Shown one piece after another: positions 23,397-31,318 of a DNA stretch of 37,465 nt; positions within the stretch are counted from its first letter, which is position 1, and every line of letters begins with the position of its first letter. The translations under genes and the position numbers were made by a program. The notes under the pieces are model-generated. The model was given only the letters and a program-made list of their open reading frames with translations. It did no database searches and was not told the DNA's origin. The DNA comes from JBPOIC01 sp052034865 (GTDB lineage Bacteria > UBA10199 > JADFYH01), in NCBI GenBank assembly GCA_052034865.1, contig JBPOIC010000037.1, positions 1 through 37,465 on the forward strand, read 5' to 3'.

Positions 23397-24686
23397 CTAA
23401 TCCGCATGCTTTCTTAAAAATGTGGGGATGTCATACTCATCCTGGTCGGTCTCGACCATACCGATCTCAGCCACAAGCTTTTTGATATCGCTGTAATCGG
23501 GATCCCGTTTGGGAATGAGAGTCATTTCTTCCTCTTCTTTGGCAATCATCTGATTCAAAACGGTGGCGCCGACGGGACGGGCCGTAAAAACGGCAGAGGT
23601 TTGAAGCTCAACGTTTTCAGCAGCCGGTGCAGAAACACTATAGGTTGGTTTCTGGGGAGGTGCAAAAGTGGAAGGAGTGCTTTTGTATTTGGGAAGCGTA
23701 GTTGCAGGAGAATAGGTTGCTTTTTTGGCCGTTTTGGAAAAACCAGTTGCGATAACCGTGACTCGAATATCCTCTTTTAACTTATCATCGATGACAGCAC
23801 CAAAGATGATGTTGGCCTCTTCGTGAGCTTCCTGCTGAATCAGCTTGGACGCCTCGTTGACTTCAAACAAGGTCATGTCAGAGGGGCCTGTAATGTTAAT
23901 GATGATGCCGGTTGCTCCGTTGATCGAAACATTTTCCAGAAGCGGTGATGAGATTGCTTTTTGAGCTGCCTCGATCGCACGATTTTCTCCGTGTCCAACG
24001 CCTGCTCCCATGAGGGCCATGCCCATCTCACCCATGATGGTTTTTACATCCGCAAAATCAAGATTGATGAGACCGGGAATGGTAATCAGATCTGAAATAC
24101 CTTTAACGGCCTGAAGCAAAATCTCATCGGCCATTTTGAAGGTGTCGACCATCGGAGTTTCTTTTCCAGCCACATGCAAAAGTTTTTCATTCGGGATGAC
24201 AATCAGCGTGTCTACATTTTCTTTTAAGGCATCAATTCCGAGATCTGCCTGTTTGGAGCGCTTTTTTCCTTCAAAGCTGAAAGGTTTGGTCACAACACCA
24301 ACCGTGAGAGCGCCAAGCTCGCGGGCAACCTTGGCGATGACAGGGGCGGCTCCGGTTCCGGTACCACCTCCCATACCGGCGGTGATGAATACCATGTCCG
24401 ATCCCTGAAGAATTTCAGCCAGGGTATTTTGATCTTCCATCGCAGCGTTGCGTCCGACTTCCGGATTCGCACCCGCTCCCAATCCTTTGGTAAGCTCACG
24501 ACCGATTTGCAGCTTCACTTGGGCCGCACTGGAGCGCAAAGCCTGAATGTCTGTGTTGGCCGCGATGAACTCAACTCCATCAAGTTTGGAGCGGATCATT
24601 GTATTGACGGCATTGCTCCCGCCGCCGCCCACGCCAATCACCTTGATTTTTGCGTTTTGAGCCAGATCTTCTTCAAATTCAAACAT
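23397..24686 (-). CDS. ftsZ: Cell division protein FtsZ
   Basis: Tubulin-like GTPase of 429 residues that forms the Z-ring. It has IKVIGVGGGGSNAVN at the N-terminus, the GTP signature GMGGGTGTGAAP, the T7 loop NLDFADVKTIM and a C-terminal tail, after a variable Pro/Thr/Ala-rich linker, ending in the conserved peptide DIPTFLRK that binds FtsA. Two starts are possible; GGGAGGATCC places the ribosome site for the ATG at 24686 better than the one at 24698. It follows ftsA by 115 bp, a wider gap than usual, which may hold a promoter. Confidence 0.98.
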   Translation of the reverse strand: MFEFEEDLAQNAKIKVIGVGGGGSNAVNTMIRSKLDGVEFIAANTDIQALRSSAAQVKLQIGRELTKGLGAGANPEVGRNAAMEDQNTLAEILQGSDMVFITAGMGGGTGTGAAPVIAKVARELGALTVGVVTKPFSFEGKKRSKQADLGIDALKENVDTLIVIPNEKLLHVAGKETPMVDTFKMADEILLQAVKGISDLITIPGLINLDFADVKTIMGEMGMALMGAGVGHGENRAIEAAQKAISSPLLENVSINGATGIIINITGPSDMTLFEVNEASKLIQQEAHEEANIIFGAVIDDKLKEDIRVTVIATGFSKTAKKATYSPATTLPKYKSTPSTFAPPQKPTYSVSAPAAENVELQTSAVFTARPVGATVLNQMIAKEEEEMTLIPKRDPDYSDIKKLVAEIGMVETDQDEYDIPTFLRKHAD

Positions 24687-24801
24687 GGATCCTCCCATCC
24701 GTTATGAGGTGGTGAGTTAAGGGTGATGGGCAGAGGAAGGCTTGTTTAGAAGCGAAAAAACAGAGCTCCTGCAACCCACGGCACATAGCCCACAACCGGT
24801 T

Positions 24802-26040
24802 TTAAAAAATCTCCCCAAACCACTCTTTCATGCGGTCTTTCACTTTTATATAGATATTTGAATCGCGAACCTTAAATCGACTGGATGCAATGGTTTTCGA
24901 GCCCCAGATCACGAGCCCCACGCCCGTGGCATACATGGGACTCTTTACAACATCGACCAGACCGCCAATCCCTCGTGGAGAACCTCGGCGGACGGGCATA
25001 TTGAAAACCTGCTCGGCAAGCTCGGCCATGCCGGGAAGAATGACGCTCCCACCGGTGAGAACAATGCCGGAGGCAATCCGATCTTCATATCCTGATTTAA
25101 TAATTTCTTGCTGAACCAGTGAAAAAATTTCTTCAACACGCGGTTCGATGATCTCGGAAAGAATTTGTCTGGATAAAATTCTGGGTTTGCGACCTCCCAC
25201 GCTGGGAACTTCGATCGTTTCATCTTTTTGAACCATTGAGGAAAGGGCACAACCGTATTTTTGTTTGATTCTCTCAGCCTCAGCGGTGGGTGTGCGCAAG
25301 CCGACGGCAATGTCATTGGTAATATGATTTCCTCCTAGCGTGATGACCGATGTGTGAACCACGGCCCCTTCGGAGAAAATAACCAGATCACTGGTTCCGC
25401 CGCCAATATCGAGAAGGGCAACTCCCAAATCTTTTTCTTCTCGGGTGAGAATGGATTCGGCCGAAGCCAAAGGTTGGAGGATGATGTCATTGACATTCAA
25501 ACCACAGCGATTGGCGCATTTGACAATGTTTTGAGCGCTGGTGACTGCAGCGGTGACAATATGAACCTTGGCTTCAAAGCGAACTCCGGACATGCCAATA
25601 GGTTCTTTGATTCCGTCCTGTCCGTCGACAATATATTCTTGAGGGATGACATGAATGACTTCACGATCGAGGGGAATGGCAACCGCCTGAGCAGCATCGA
25701 TGACACGGGAGACATCGGTGTCTTTAACTTCTTTTTCTTTAATGGCGACTATACCGTGACTGTTGATGCCTTTGATATGCCCGCCGGCGATTCCTGCATA
25801 AACAGAAGTGATATCGCAGCCTGCCATGAGCTCTGCTTCGGAGATTGCTTTCTTGATTGATTCGACAGTGGATTCGATATTGATGACCACGCCTTTGCGC
25901 AGACCACGGGAGGGATGAGATCCGATCCCAATAATGTCGATTCCATCGTCAGTGATCTCACCCACAATGGCTGCTACCTTGGTGGTTCCAATGTCCAGCC
26001 CTACCAGAAGATCTCCTTTTTTCATGCTTCGGTTTGCCAT
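24802..26040 (-). CDS. ftsA: Cell division protein FtsA
   Basis: Actin-like protein of 412 residues that tethers FtsZ to the membrane. The N-terminus has the ATPase phosphate-1 motif GLDIGTTKVAAIVGE, followed by the 1C domain with KGINSHGIVAI, phosphate-2 ALLDIGGGTSDLVIF and the adenosine motif GIVLTGGSVILPG. The last 12 residues (KDRMKEWFGEIF) form the amphipathic membrane-targeting helix expected of FtsA. AAGGAG six bases before the ATG at 26040 sets the start. The order ftsQ-ftsA-ftsZ is standard. Confidence 0.98.
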   Translation of the reverse strand: MANRSMKKGDLLVGLDIGTTKVAAIVGEITDDGIDIIGIGSHPSRGLRKGVVINIESTVESIKKAISEAELMAGCDITSVYAGIAGGHIKGINSHGIVAIKEKEVKDTDVSRVIDAAQAVAIPLDREVIHVIPQEYIVDGQDGIKEPIGMSGVRFEAKVHIVTAAVTSAQNIVKCANRCGLNVNDIILQPLASAESILTREEKDLGVALLDIGGGTSDLVIFSEGAVVHTSVITLGGNHITNDIAVGLRTPTAEAERIKQKYGCALSSMVQKDETIEVPSVGGRKPRILSRQILSEIIEPRVEEIFSLVQQEIIKSGYEDRIASGIVLTGGSVILPGMAELAEQVFNMPVRRGSPRGIGGLVDVVKSPMYATGVGLVIWGSKTIASSRFKVRDSNIYIKVKDRMKEWFGEIF

Positions 26041-26074
26041 GATTCTCCTTTTTGACTCTTCAAAACTTTATGGG

Positions 26075-26860
26075 TCACAACGTCAGTATGACTTTGCCAT
26101 CATAATTTAAATCAACTGCAGCAAAGTTCTGATTTAACTTTTTCATTTGGGCAATGATGCGGTCATAGTTTTTTAGTTTTTCTTCAAAGCGGTCAAATCC
26201 AACAAAAACACGCAAATGATCTTTTTCGGTATAAAACTCAAAACCTCCAGCAGCATCGTAGTGAATTTCCGAAATGCGATCATCTTCAGGTTTCAGTTGT
26301 GCTTCGTAAGCAGAAAGTAGAACCAAAGCCTGAGCAATAATTTCGCGTGCCTGCGGAGGATCCTGCTCCATTTCTTCACGAGTTAATCCGGTAAAAAAGG
26401 GATAATCAAACGAATCCTGTTTGGCACGAACTTCTTTAAAAATCTCTCCTTTTTTTCCAATGTAATAAAATTTCTTTGCCTGAAGAATAAGTTTGGGTTC
26501 GTGGACACCGACCTGGATCAGCAAAGTGTGTGGAAGCTTTCGACTGACAATGGCCTGATCTATCCAGGGATTTTGTTTTAAGCGTGATACAATTTCTTTT
26601 AATGGGATGGAAAAGAGAGGATCTCCCTCCTGGACTTGCGCCTGCTGTCGAATAAGGGCCTGAGTAATGGGGCCAACAGCCCCTTCGATCTGCACGGTCT
26701 TAAGTTTTAATTGTTCCAGATGGAGAGAAAAATAACGGATTCCAAATATCAAGAGAACCAGGGCAAGTGTTGCCAGCGTTCCCCGAAAAAAAAGTTTCGT
26801 TCTTTTTTTTCTAACTTGGGATTTGATATTTGAATTTCGAAAGACTCTGATCTTTCTCAT
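26075..26860 (-). CDS. ftsQ: Cell division protein FtsQ/DivIB
   Basis: A 261-residue bitopic division protein that links early and late divisome parts through FtsB/FtsL. It has a basic cytoplasmic N-terminus (residues 1-25, including VRKKRTK), a single membrane helix (about 28-46), a POTRA domain (about 52-120, with VQIEG and NPWIDQAIVSRKLP) and a beta domain (FYYIGKKGEIF, then DLNYDGKVILTL at the end). The ATG at 26860 precedes the basic segment. It ends 34 bp before ftsA. A 334-bp gap separates it from ddl. Confidence 0.92.
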   Translation of the reverse strand: MRKIRVFRNSNIKSQVRKKRTKLFFRGTLATLALVLLIFGIRYFSLHLEQLKLKTVQIEGAVGPITQALIRQQAQVQEGDPLFSIPLKEIVSRLKQNPWIDQAIVSRKLPHTLLIQVGVHEPKLILQAKKFYYIGKKGEIFKEVRAKQDSFDYPFFTGLTREEMEQDPPQAREIIAQALVLLSAYEAQLKPEDDRISEIHYDAAGGFEFYTEKDHLRVFVGFDRFEEKLKNYDRIIAQMKKLNQNFAAVDLNYDGKVILTL

Positions 26861-27194
26861 GAAAAAACCAGCGCATCAAAAAATTAAGAAAGTGGGGTTA
26901 GTGAATACAGATCCAGTCCATCGCCACAATTTCTAAAAAAAACAGGTGGAGGGTGTGCTGGCAAAGGGTTTTTCAGGGATAGAAGCGGGAGGAAATTCTG
27001 ACTTGTGAGAGGATACGTTTTTCGAAGAAGTGCTTTATATTCAGGATAAGATCTGATCCCCAAATCAGATAGAAAAAAAACAAGAAAGGACCCCCGGTTG
27101 ATCAAGATTTAAACCCTAAAGCACCTCCAGCCAATCTTCCCCATTGCAGATCAGGCTGCCCCTTTGATGGGCACTTTAAGTGTTTAAAATTGTC
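26861..27194 (-). other. 334-bp gene-free gap between ddl and ftsQ
   Basis: No convincing gene is present; the one minus-strand frame here (26884-27105) has no family features. A 7-bp hairpin ATCTGAT/ATCAGAT with a 6-nt loop lies at 27051-27070 without a T-tract. Such a long gap inside a dcw cluster is unusual and may hold a promoter for ftsQAZ; I could not point to a clear one. Confidence 0.5.
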
Positions 27195-28142
27195 CTAGCT
27201 TTTTACACTGCTTCCCAATTTCAGTCGAGCAGAATCTAGTATGTTTTCGACTAATTTTTCAAAAGTTAGACCGGCGTGAGCCGCTGCTTTTGGAATTAGC
27301 GAAGTTTCTGTCATTCCGGGGATGGTGTTGATCTCCAAAAAGAAAGGACGATCTTCTGAATCGATGATGTAATCCGCTCGTCCAACTCCCTCACAACCAA
27401 GCTCATGGTAAATCTCCACCGTGCTTTCCTGAATTTCTCTGGTGAGCTCTTCAGAAATTCTGGCAGGCAAAATATAATCGGTGGCTCCTTTGGTGTATTT
27501 GGAATGGAAATCATAAAATCCGCTTTTGGGAGCAATTTCAATGAGAGGAAGGGCTTTGCCATTCAGTACACCCGCAGTGACTTCTTTTCCCTGAATAAAT
27601 TCTTCAATCAGAATTTTTCTATCAAAGCCGCGGGCAATTTCCAGTGCAGCGGAGAGATTGTTTTGTTCCTTCACCTGGGTAATTCCCACGGTCGAGCCTT
27701 CGGTGGCAGGTTTGACAATAACAGGAAAACTTAAGGAGATCCTGTCACTCACATCTTTAAAATCCGTGTTTGAAACCTCCACAAAAGTAGAAGCAGGCGT
27801 CCAGAAGCCCCGTTCAGCGACAATTTTTTTGGTGAGAATTTTATCCATACACAGCGCAGAGGCCAGGACCCCCGATCCAGTGTAGGGAACTTGCATCATC
27901 TCCAAAAGCCCCTGGACTGCGCCATCTTCTCCGTAGCGCCCGTGCAGGGCTATAAAAGCGACTTCGATTTTTTTTTCTTTTAGCTGATCAGGAAGATCGC
28001 GATCGACGTCTATTTCCGAAACATAATAGTTCAAGTTTCGCAAAGCCTGTGCGATTGCCTTGCCGGAACGTAAAGAAATTTCGCGTTCGCTCGAAAGACC
28101 GCCGAGCAAGACCCCAATGTGTTTATCTTTGTTTTTGGACAT
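27195..28142 (-). CDS. ddl: D-alanine--D-alanine ligase
   Basis: ATP-grasp enzyme of 315 residues that joins two D-alanines for the peptidoglycan pentapeptide. Motifs are GGLSSEREISLRSG near the N-terminus, GRYGEDGAVQGLLEM, YTGSGVLASALCMDK, KPATEGSTVGI, EEFIQGKEVTAGVL, and the magnesium site EINTIPGMT near the end. The order murC-murB-ddl-ftsQ matches the dcw cluster. The ATG at 28142 lacks a strong ribosome site, and 144 bp separate it from murB. Ddl sub-type (A or B) is not meaningful here. Confidence 0.97.
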   Translation of the reverse strand: MSKNKDKHIGVLLGGLSSEREISLRSGKAIAQALRNLNYYVSEIDVDRDLPDQLKEKKIEVAFIALHGRYGEDGAVQGLLEMMQVPYTGSGVLASALCMDKILTKKIVAERGFWTPASTFVEVSNTDFKDVSDRISLSFPVIVKPATEGSTVGITQVKEQNNLSAALEIARGFDRKILIEEFIQGKEVTAGVLNGKALPLIEIAPKSGFYDFHSKYTKGATDYILPARISEELTREIQESTVEIYHELGCEGVGRADYIIDSEDRPFFLEINTIPGMTETSLIPKAAAHAGLTFEKLVENILDSARLKLGSSVKS

Positions 28143-28286
28143 GGATGTTTTTTTGGAAATGAAAGGAGGAAATTGAAATAAGGAGGAATGCTGGATACCT
28201 CTCTATTCATTGTCCAATCCTATTTAGGATATTCTCTCTTTCGTTCATAGCTCTAGCAGAGGGAAACAGTGTGGGTTTAAATGAAA

Positions 28287-29228
28287 TTACTCTGGATTTT
28301 TATCTTCTCCAACAACCTTGACCTCGGTTTCCAATCGAATGCCGGTGACCTCTTTGACCTTGTCCCGAACCAATCCAATCAAAATTAAAATGTCCTGGGC
28401 TGTGGCGCCGCCTTCATTGACAATCCAGTTCGAGTGTTTTTCAGAAACCCGGGCGCCTCCTACGCGAACACCTTTCAAACCCAATTCTTCAATCAGTTGG
28501 GCGGCAAATTTCTTGGAAGGGTTTTTGAAAACACTTCCCATGCTCGGTTGATCGAGGGGTTGAGTCTGGTGACGACGCTTTTGAAAAAATTCCACCTTCT
28601 CCATCACGGTTTTGGGATCAGATTTTTTCAAGAGAAGTTTTGCAGATAGAATAATTTCGGAGCGCGGAATCTTGAGATCCCGATATTCAAAATGCAGACG
28701 TTTTTTGGAATAGGTTTTTATTCGTCCATTGTTTTCAAGAGCCGTGATTTCCAGAACAGAATCGCCAATCTCTCCTTCCCGCGTCCCAGCGTTCATGAGA
28801 AGCGCGCCGCCTACCGTGCCAGGAACTCCGTAAAGACTCTCAAGCCCGCTCCAACCATTTTGTTTGGAAAGCTCGACCAGCTTGGGAAGCATGACCCCTG
28901 CATCTGTCGAAAGAATCACCGTAATATCATCCTCTGGGTTTTCTTCAGTTTTATAGGTATTGAGGATTCGATTTAACCGAACCACCAGACCCCGCACTCC
29001 GCCATCGCGCACCAAAAGATTGCTGCCATTTCCAATCACGAAGTGGGAAAGATCCTTCTCATGACAAAAGACGAGGGCATTTTTCAAATCTTCGAGATCC
29101 TGCGGATAAAACAGGATATCCGCAGGGCCTCCAATTTTTACAGAGGTGTAGCGGGCAAGGGGTTCGTTAAACAGGAGCTCCCCTTTGAGCGTCGATCTGA
29201 GCTGGTTTTGAAGGTGAGGGGGAAACAT
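28287..29228 (-). CDS. murB: UDP-N-acetylenolpyruvoylglucosamine reductase
   Basis: FAD enzyme of 313 residues that makes UDP-N-acetylmuramic acid. FAD-binding features are YTSVKIGGPAD, IGNGSNLLVRDGGVRG and GLESLYGVPGTVGGALLMNAG; the catalytic serine is S232 in SMGSVFKNP, and an Arg-rich GGARVSEKHSNWIVN segment follows. The N-acetylmuramate product feeds MurC, encoded 8 bp upstream. Length fits the shorter (type II) MurB rather than the Escherichia coli form. Confidence 0.97.
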   Translation of the reverse strand: MFPPHLQNQLRSTLKGELLFNEPLARYTSVKIGGPADILFYPQDLEDLKNALVFCHEKDLSHFVIGNGSNLLVRDGGVRGLVVRLNRILNTYKTEENPEDDITVILSTDAGVMLPKLVELSKQNGWSGLESLYGVPGTVGGALLMNAGTREGEIGDSVLEITALENNGRIKTYSKKRLHFEYRDLKIPRSEIILSAKLLLKKSDPKTVMEKVEFFQKRRHQTQPLDQPSMGSVFKNPSKKFAAQLIEELGLKGVRVGGARVSEKHSNWIVNEGGATAQDILILIGLVRDKVKEVTGIRLETEVKVVGEDKNPE

Positions 29229-29236
29229 GATGATTT

Positions 29237-30622
29237 TTAATGGGCGTGTTTGTTTTTGAGTTTTTGTGAAAGTTTTTTTCCGACTTTGACAATATCGCCG
29301 GCGCCCAAAGTTAACACAATATCTTGTGGTTTGATAAGGCTTAGAGTTTCTTCAAGGATTTTGTCCTGATTTCCTACAAAGCGGACGGAAGCGTTTTTAA
29401 AATTTTCGCACATGGCCTGAACCAATCCCTGAGCACTCACTCCCTCGATGGGATCTTCACCTGCCGCATAAATATCTGCCATCAAAAGTAGATCGGTATT
29501 TCCAAAAGCGGTTTGAAAATCCTCAAACAGGTCACGGGTTCTGGAGTAGCGATGGGGTTGAAACAGGGTAATGATCCTTCGAGTTGGAAAAGCAAGTCGA
29601 AGAGCCGAAAGGGTAGCTTTGATCTCCTCGGGATGGTGACCATAATCATCGATCACAGTGACCTCCCCTTTATAAAGGGGCTCCATTCGGCGCTCAATGC
29701 CTTTAAAGCTTTCCAGTCCCGAAGCAATTTTTTTAAAGGGAATGTCGAGCTCAACTCCTGCAGCAATTGCTGCGAGAGCATTGTAGACATTGTGTAGCCC
29801 TGCAAGTTTGAGCCGAACAGAACCGAGTTTTCGTCCCAGATGAAAAACCTCAAAGCGAACCTGCAGTCCTTGCTGTTCGATGGATCGGGCGTAAAAATCA
29901 GCAGCTTCTGTCAGCCCATAAGTGACGACGCGTTTGCCAATGCGTGGAAGAATTTCCTGAATGGTTAGATGGTCGGCACAGGCGATCACGGATCCATAAA
30001 AAGGAACCTTATTCGCGAATTGAACGAACGTGGTTTTAAGCTCATCAAAGCTTTGGTAGTGATCTAGGTGTTCAGGATCAATGTTAGTTAGAATCGCGAT
30101 CGTTGGAGAGAGCTTCAGAAAAGATCCGTCTGACTCATCGGCTTCGGCAACCAAAAACTCGCCCTTTCCCAGCTTGGCATTCGACCGAAAGCTCTTTACT
30201 CGTCCTCCAATCACCAGCGTAGGATCAAGCCCCGCTCGATAGAGCACATTCGAAACTAGAGAAGTGGTGGTTGTTTTTCCATGACTGCCCGCGACGGCGA
30301 TGCCGTATTTCATGCGCATGAGCTCGGCGAGCATTTCGGCACGGGGAATAACCGGAATGTTCAGACGATGGGCTTCCTGCCATTCGGGATTTGTGGGTTT
30401 GACAGCCGATGAAATGACGACGACGTGAGCACCCTGGACGTTGGCCTCCCGGTGGCCGTAGAAAATCTTTGCCCCTTTTTTGGACAGCCGGGTAGTGGTG
30501 GGGCTGCGTTTTAAATCGGATCCGGTAATTTTATAGCCCAGGGTGATGAGTACTTCGGCGATCCCACTCATCCCAATGCCACCAATTCCGATAAAGTGAA
30601 TGTGTCTGATTTTTTTAAACAT
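29237..30622 (-). CDS. murC: UDP-N-acetylmuramate--L-alanine ligase
   Basis: ATP-dependent ligase of 461 residues that adds the first amino acid (L-Ala) to UDP-MurNAc. The N-terminal Rossmann motif is IGIGGIGMSGIAEVL, the P-loop is AGSHGKTTT (111-119), followed by EADESDGSF, NIDPEHLDHY and the C-terminal DDYGHHPEEI and FQPHRYSR signatures. It is the first visible gene of the minus-strand dcw run; murG, ftsW and murD are not in the window. murB follows by 8 bp. Confidence 0.98.
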   Translation of the reverse strand: MFKKIRHIHFIGIGGIGMSGIAEVLITLGYKITGSDLKRSPTTTRLSKKGAKIFYGHREANVQGAHVVVISSAVKPTNPEWQEAHRLNIPVIPRAEMLAELMRMKYGIAVAGSHGKTTTTSLVSNVLYRAGLDPTLVIGGRVKSFRSNAKLGKGEFLVAEADESDGSFLKLSPTIAILTNIDPEHLDHYQSFDELKTTFVQFANKVPFYGSVIACADHLTIQEILPRIGKRVVTYGLTEAADFYARSIEQQGLQVRFEVFHLGRKLGSVRLKLAGLHNVYNALAAIAAGVELDIPFKKIASGLESFKGIERRMEPLYKGEVTVIDDYGHHPEEIKATLSALRLAFPTRRIITLFQPHRYSRTRDLFEDFQTAFGNTDLLLMADIYAAGEDPIEGVSAQGLVQAMCENFKNASVRFVGNQDKILEETLSLIKPQDIVLTLGAGDIVKVGKKLSQKLKNKHAH

Positions 30623-30720
30623 GGATTTATTTGAAATGCCCGAGAGTGTAAGGGAAAAGTGCGGGATCCACTAAACGGTCTCGGTGGGAAATTCAAGAGG
30701 GAAGTGGGTGGGGGAGAATG

Positions 30721-30755
30721 CAGAATTCAGAATCCAGAAGACAAAAGATAGATAA
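30721..30755 (+). repeat. Degenerate 7-bp tandem repeat (CAGAANN units)
   Basis: CAGAATT, CAGAATC, CAGAAGA, CAAAAGA and TAGATAA follow in strict 7-bp register in the 218-bp gap between mgsA and murC. It is the longest copy in the window and fits the pattern CRGRANN with decay toward one end. Confidence 0.72.
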
Positions 30756-30785
30756 AAATTTCTGAACCCAATCTTTTACTTGTCA

Positions 30786-30800
30786 TCCGCCTCAGGCGGA
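30786..30800. repeat. Perfect palindrome TCCGCCT-C-AGGCGGA
   Basis: A 7-bp perfect inverted repeat with a single central base sits 30 bp from the heptamer array in the same gap. It looks like a small REP-type palindromic element; no T-tract follows on either strand, so it is not a normal terminator for mgsA. Confidence 0.5.
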
Positions 30801-30840
30801 AGTCCCTGTGACTGGCCTGTGGCAAATTCGGCTGCATCAA

Positions 30841-31206
30841 CTACTTCCCCAATCCAAAGAGAAGAATTTTTGCTGAGGCAAGGTTGGTCGCTAGTGGAAT
30901 GTTGTGAACATCTGCCAGGCGCAGAAGCATGAAGATATCCGGCTCGTGGGGATGAATCCCCAACGGATCCCTCAGGAAAATTACACCGTCAATTTCATGA
31001 TTCACAATTTTCGCGGCTATTTGCGCATCGCCACCGCGCGGGCCACTTTGCACTTTTTCAACCTTCAGCCCGGCCTGTTCGATATAGCGACCTGTTGTGC
31101 CGGTGGCGATGAGTTTGAATTTTTTTATGGATTTGAGATTGTCTTTAACGAAGGCGACCATCTCGGCTTTTTTTCCATCATGAGCGATCAGGGCTAGGGT
31201 TTTCAT
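30841..31206 (-). CDS. mgsA: Methylglyoxal synthase
   Basis: A 121-residue enzyme that converts dihydroxyacetone phosphate to methylglyoxal and phosphate, a bypass relieving sugar-phosphate build-up. Motifs are LALIAHDGKK at the N-terminus, ATGTTG, the phosphate-binding SGPRGGDAQI with catalytic D60, FLRDPLGIHPHEPD with H87 and D90 (matching the catalytic His and Asp of the Escherichia coli enzyme), and NIPLATN near the end. The frame is open to 31260, but the conserved start is the ATG at 31206. It is a single gene divergent from the radical SAM gene; phosphate inhibition is known in the family. Confidence 0.96.
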   Translation of the reverse strand: MKTLALIAHDGKKAEMVAFVKDNLKSIKKFKLIATGTTGRYIEQAGLKVEKVQSGPRGGDAQIAAKIVNHEIDGVIFLRDPLGIHPHEPDIFMLLRLADVHNIPLATNLASAKILLFGLGK

Positions 31207-31264
31207 GATGGGTTTCTTACGAACAAGCAAAGGGGGCGTCAATGATCGACTTGAAAACACGCGA

Positions 31265-31295
31265 TTGACTCTTAAGAACTTCCATGGAACATAGT
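31265..31295 (+). promoter_or_regulatory. Possible promoter for the radical SAM gene
   Basis: TTGACT (31265-31270) and CATAGT (31290-31295) lie 19 bp apart in the divergent gap between mgsA and the radical SAM gene. The -35 is good, the -10 is moderate and the spacer is long. Confidence 0.3.
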
Positions 31296-31318
31296 GATTT
31301 CCTTAAAGTTTAAGCCAC

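Noticed and set aside
26884..27105. A 73-codon minus-strand frame in the ddl-ftsQ gap
   Set aside because: No start signal, no domain, composition like random translation.
28188..28250. A 20-codon plus-strand ORF after AAGGAGG in the ddl-murB gap
   Set aside because: Too short, ribosome site almost touching the ATG, opposite to the operon, and no recognisable product.
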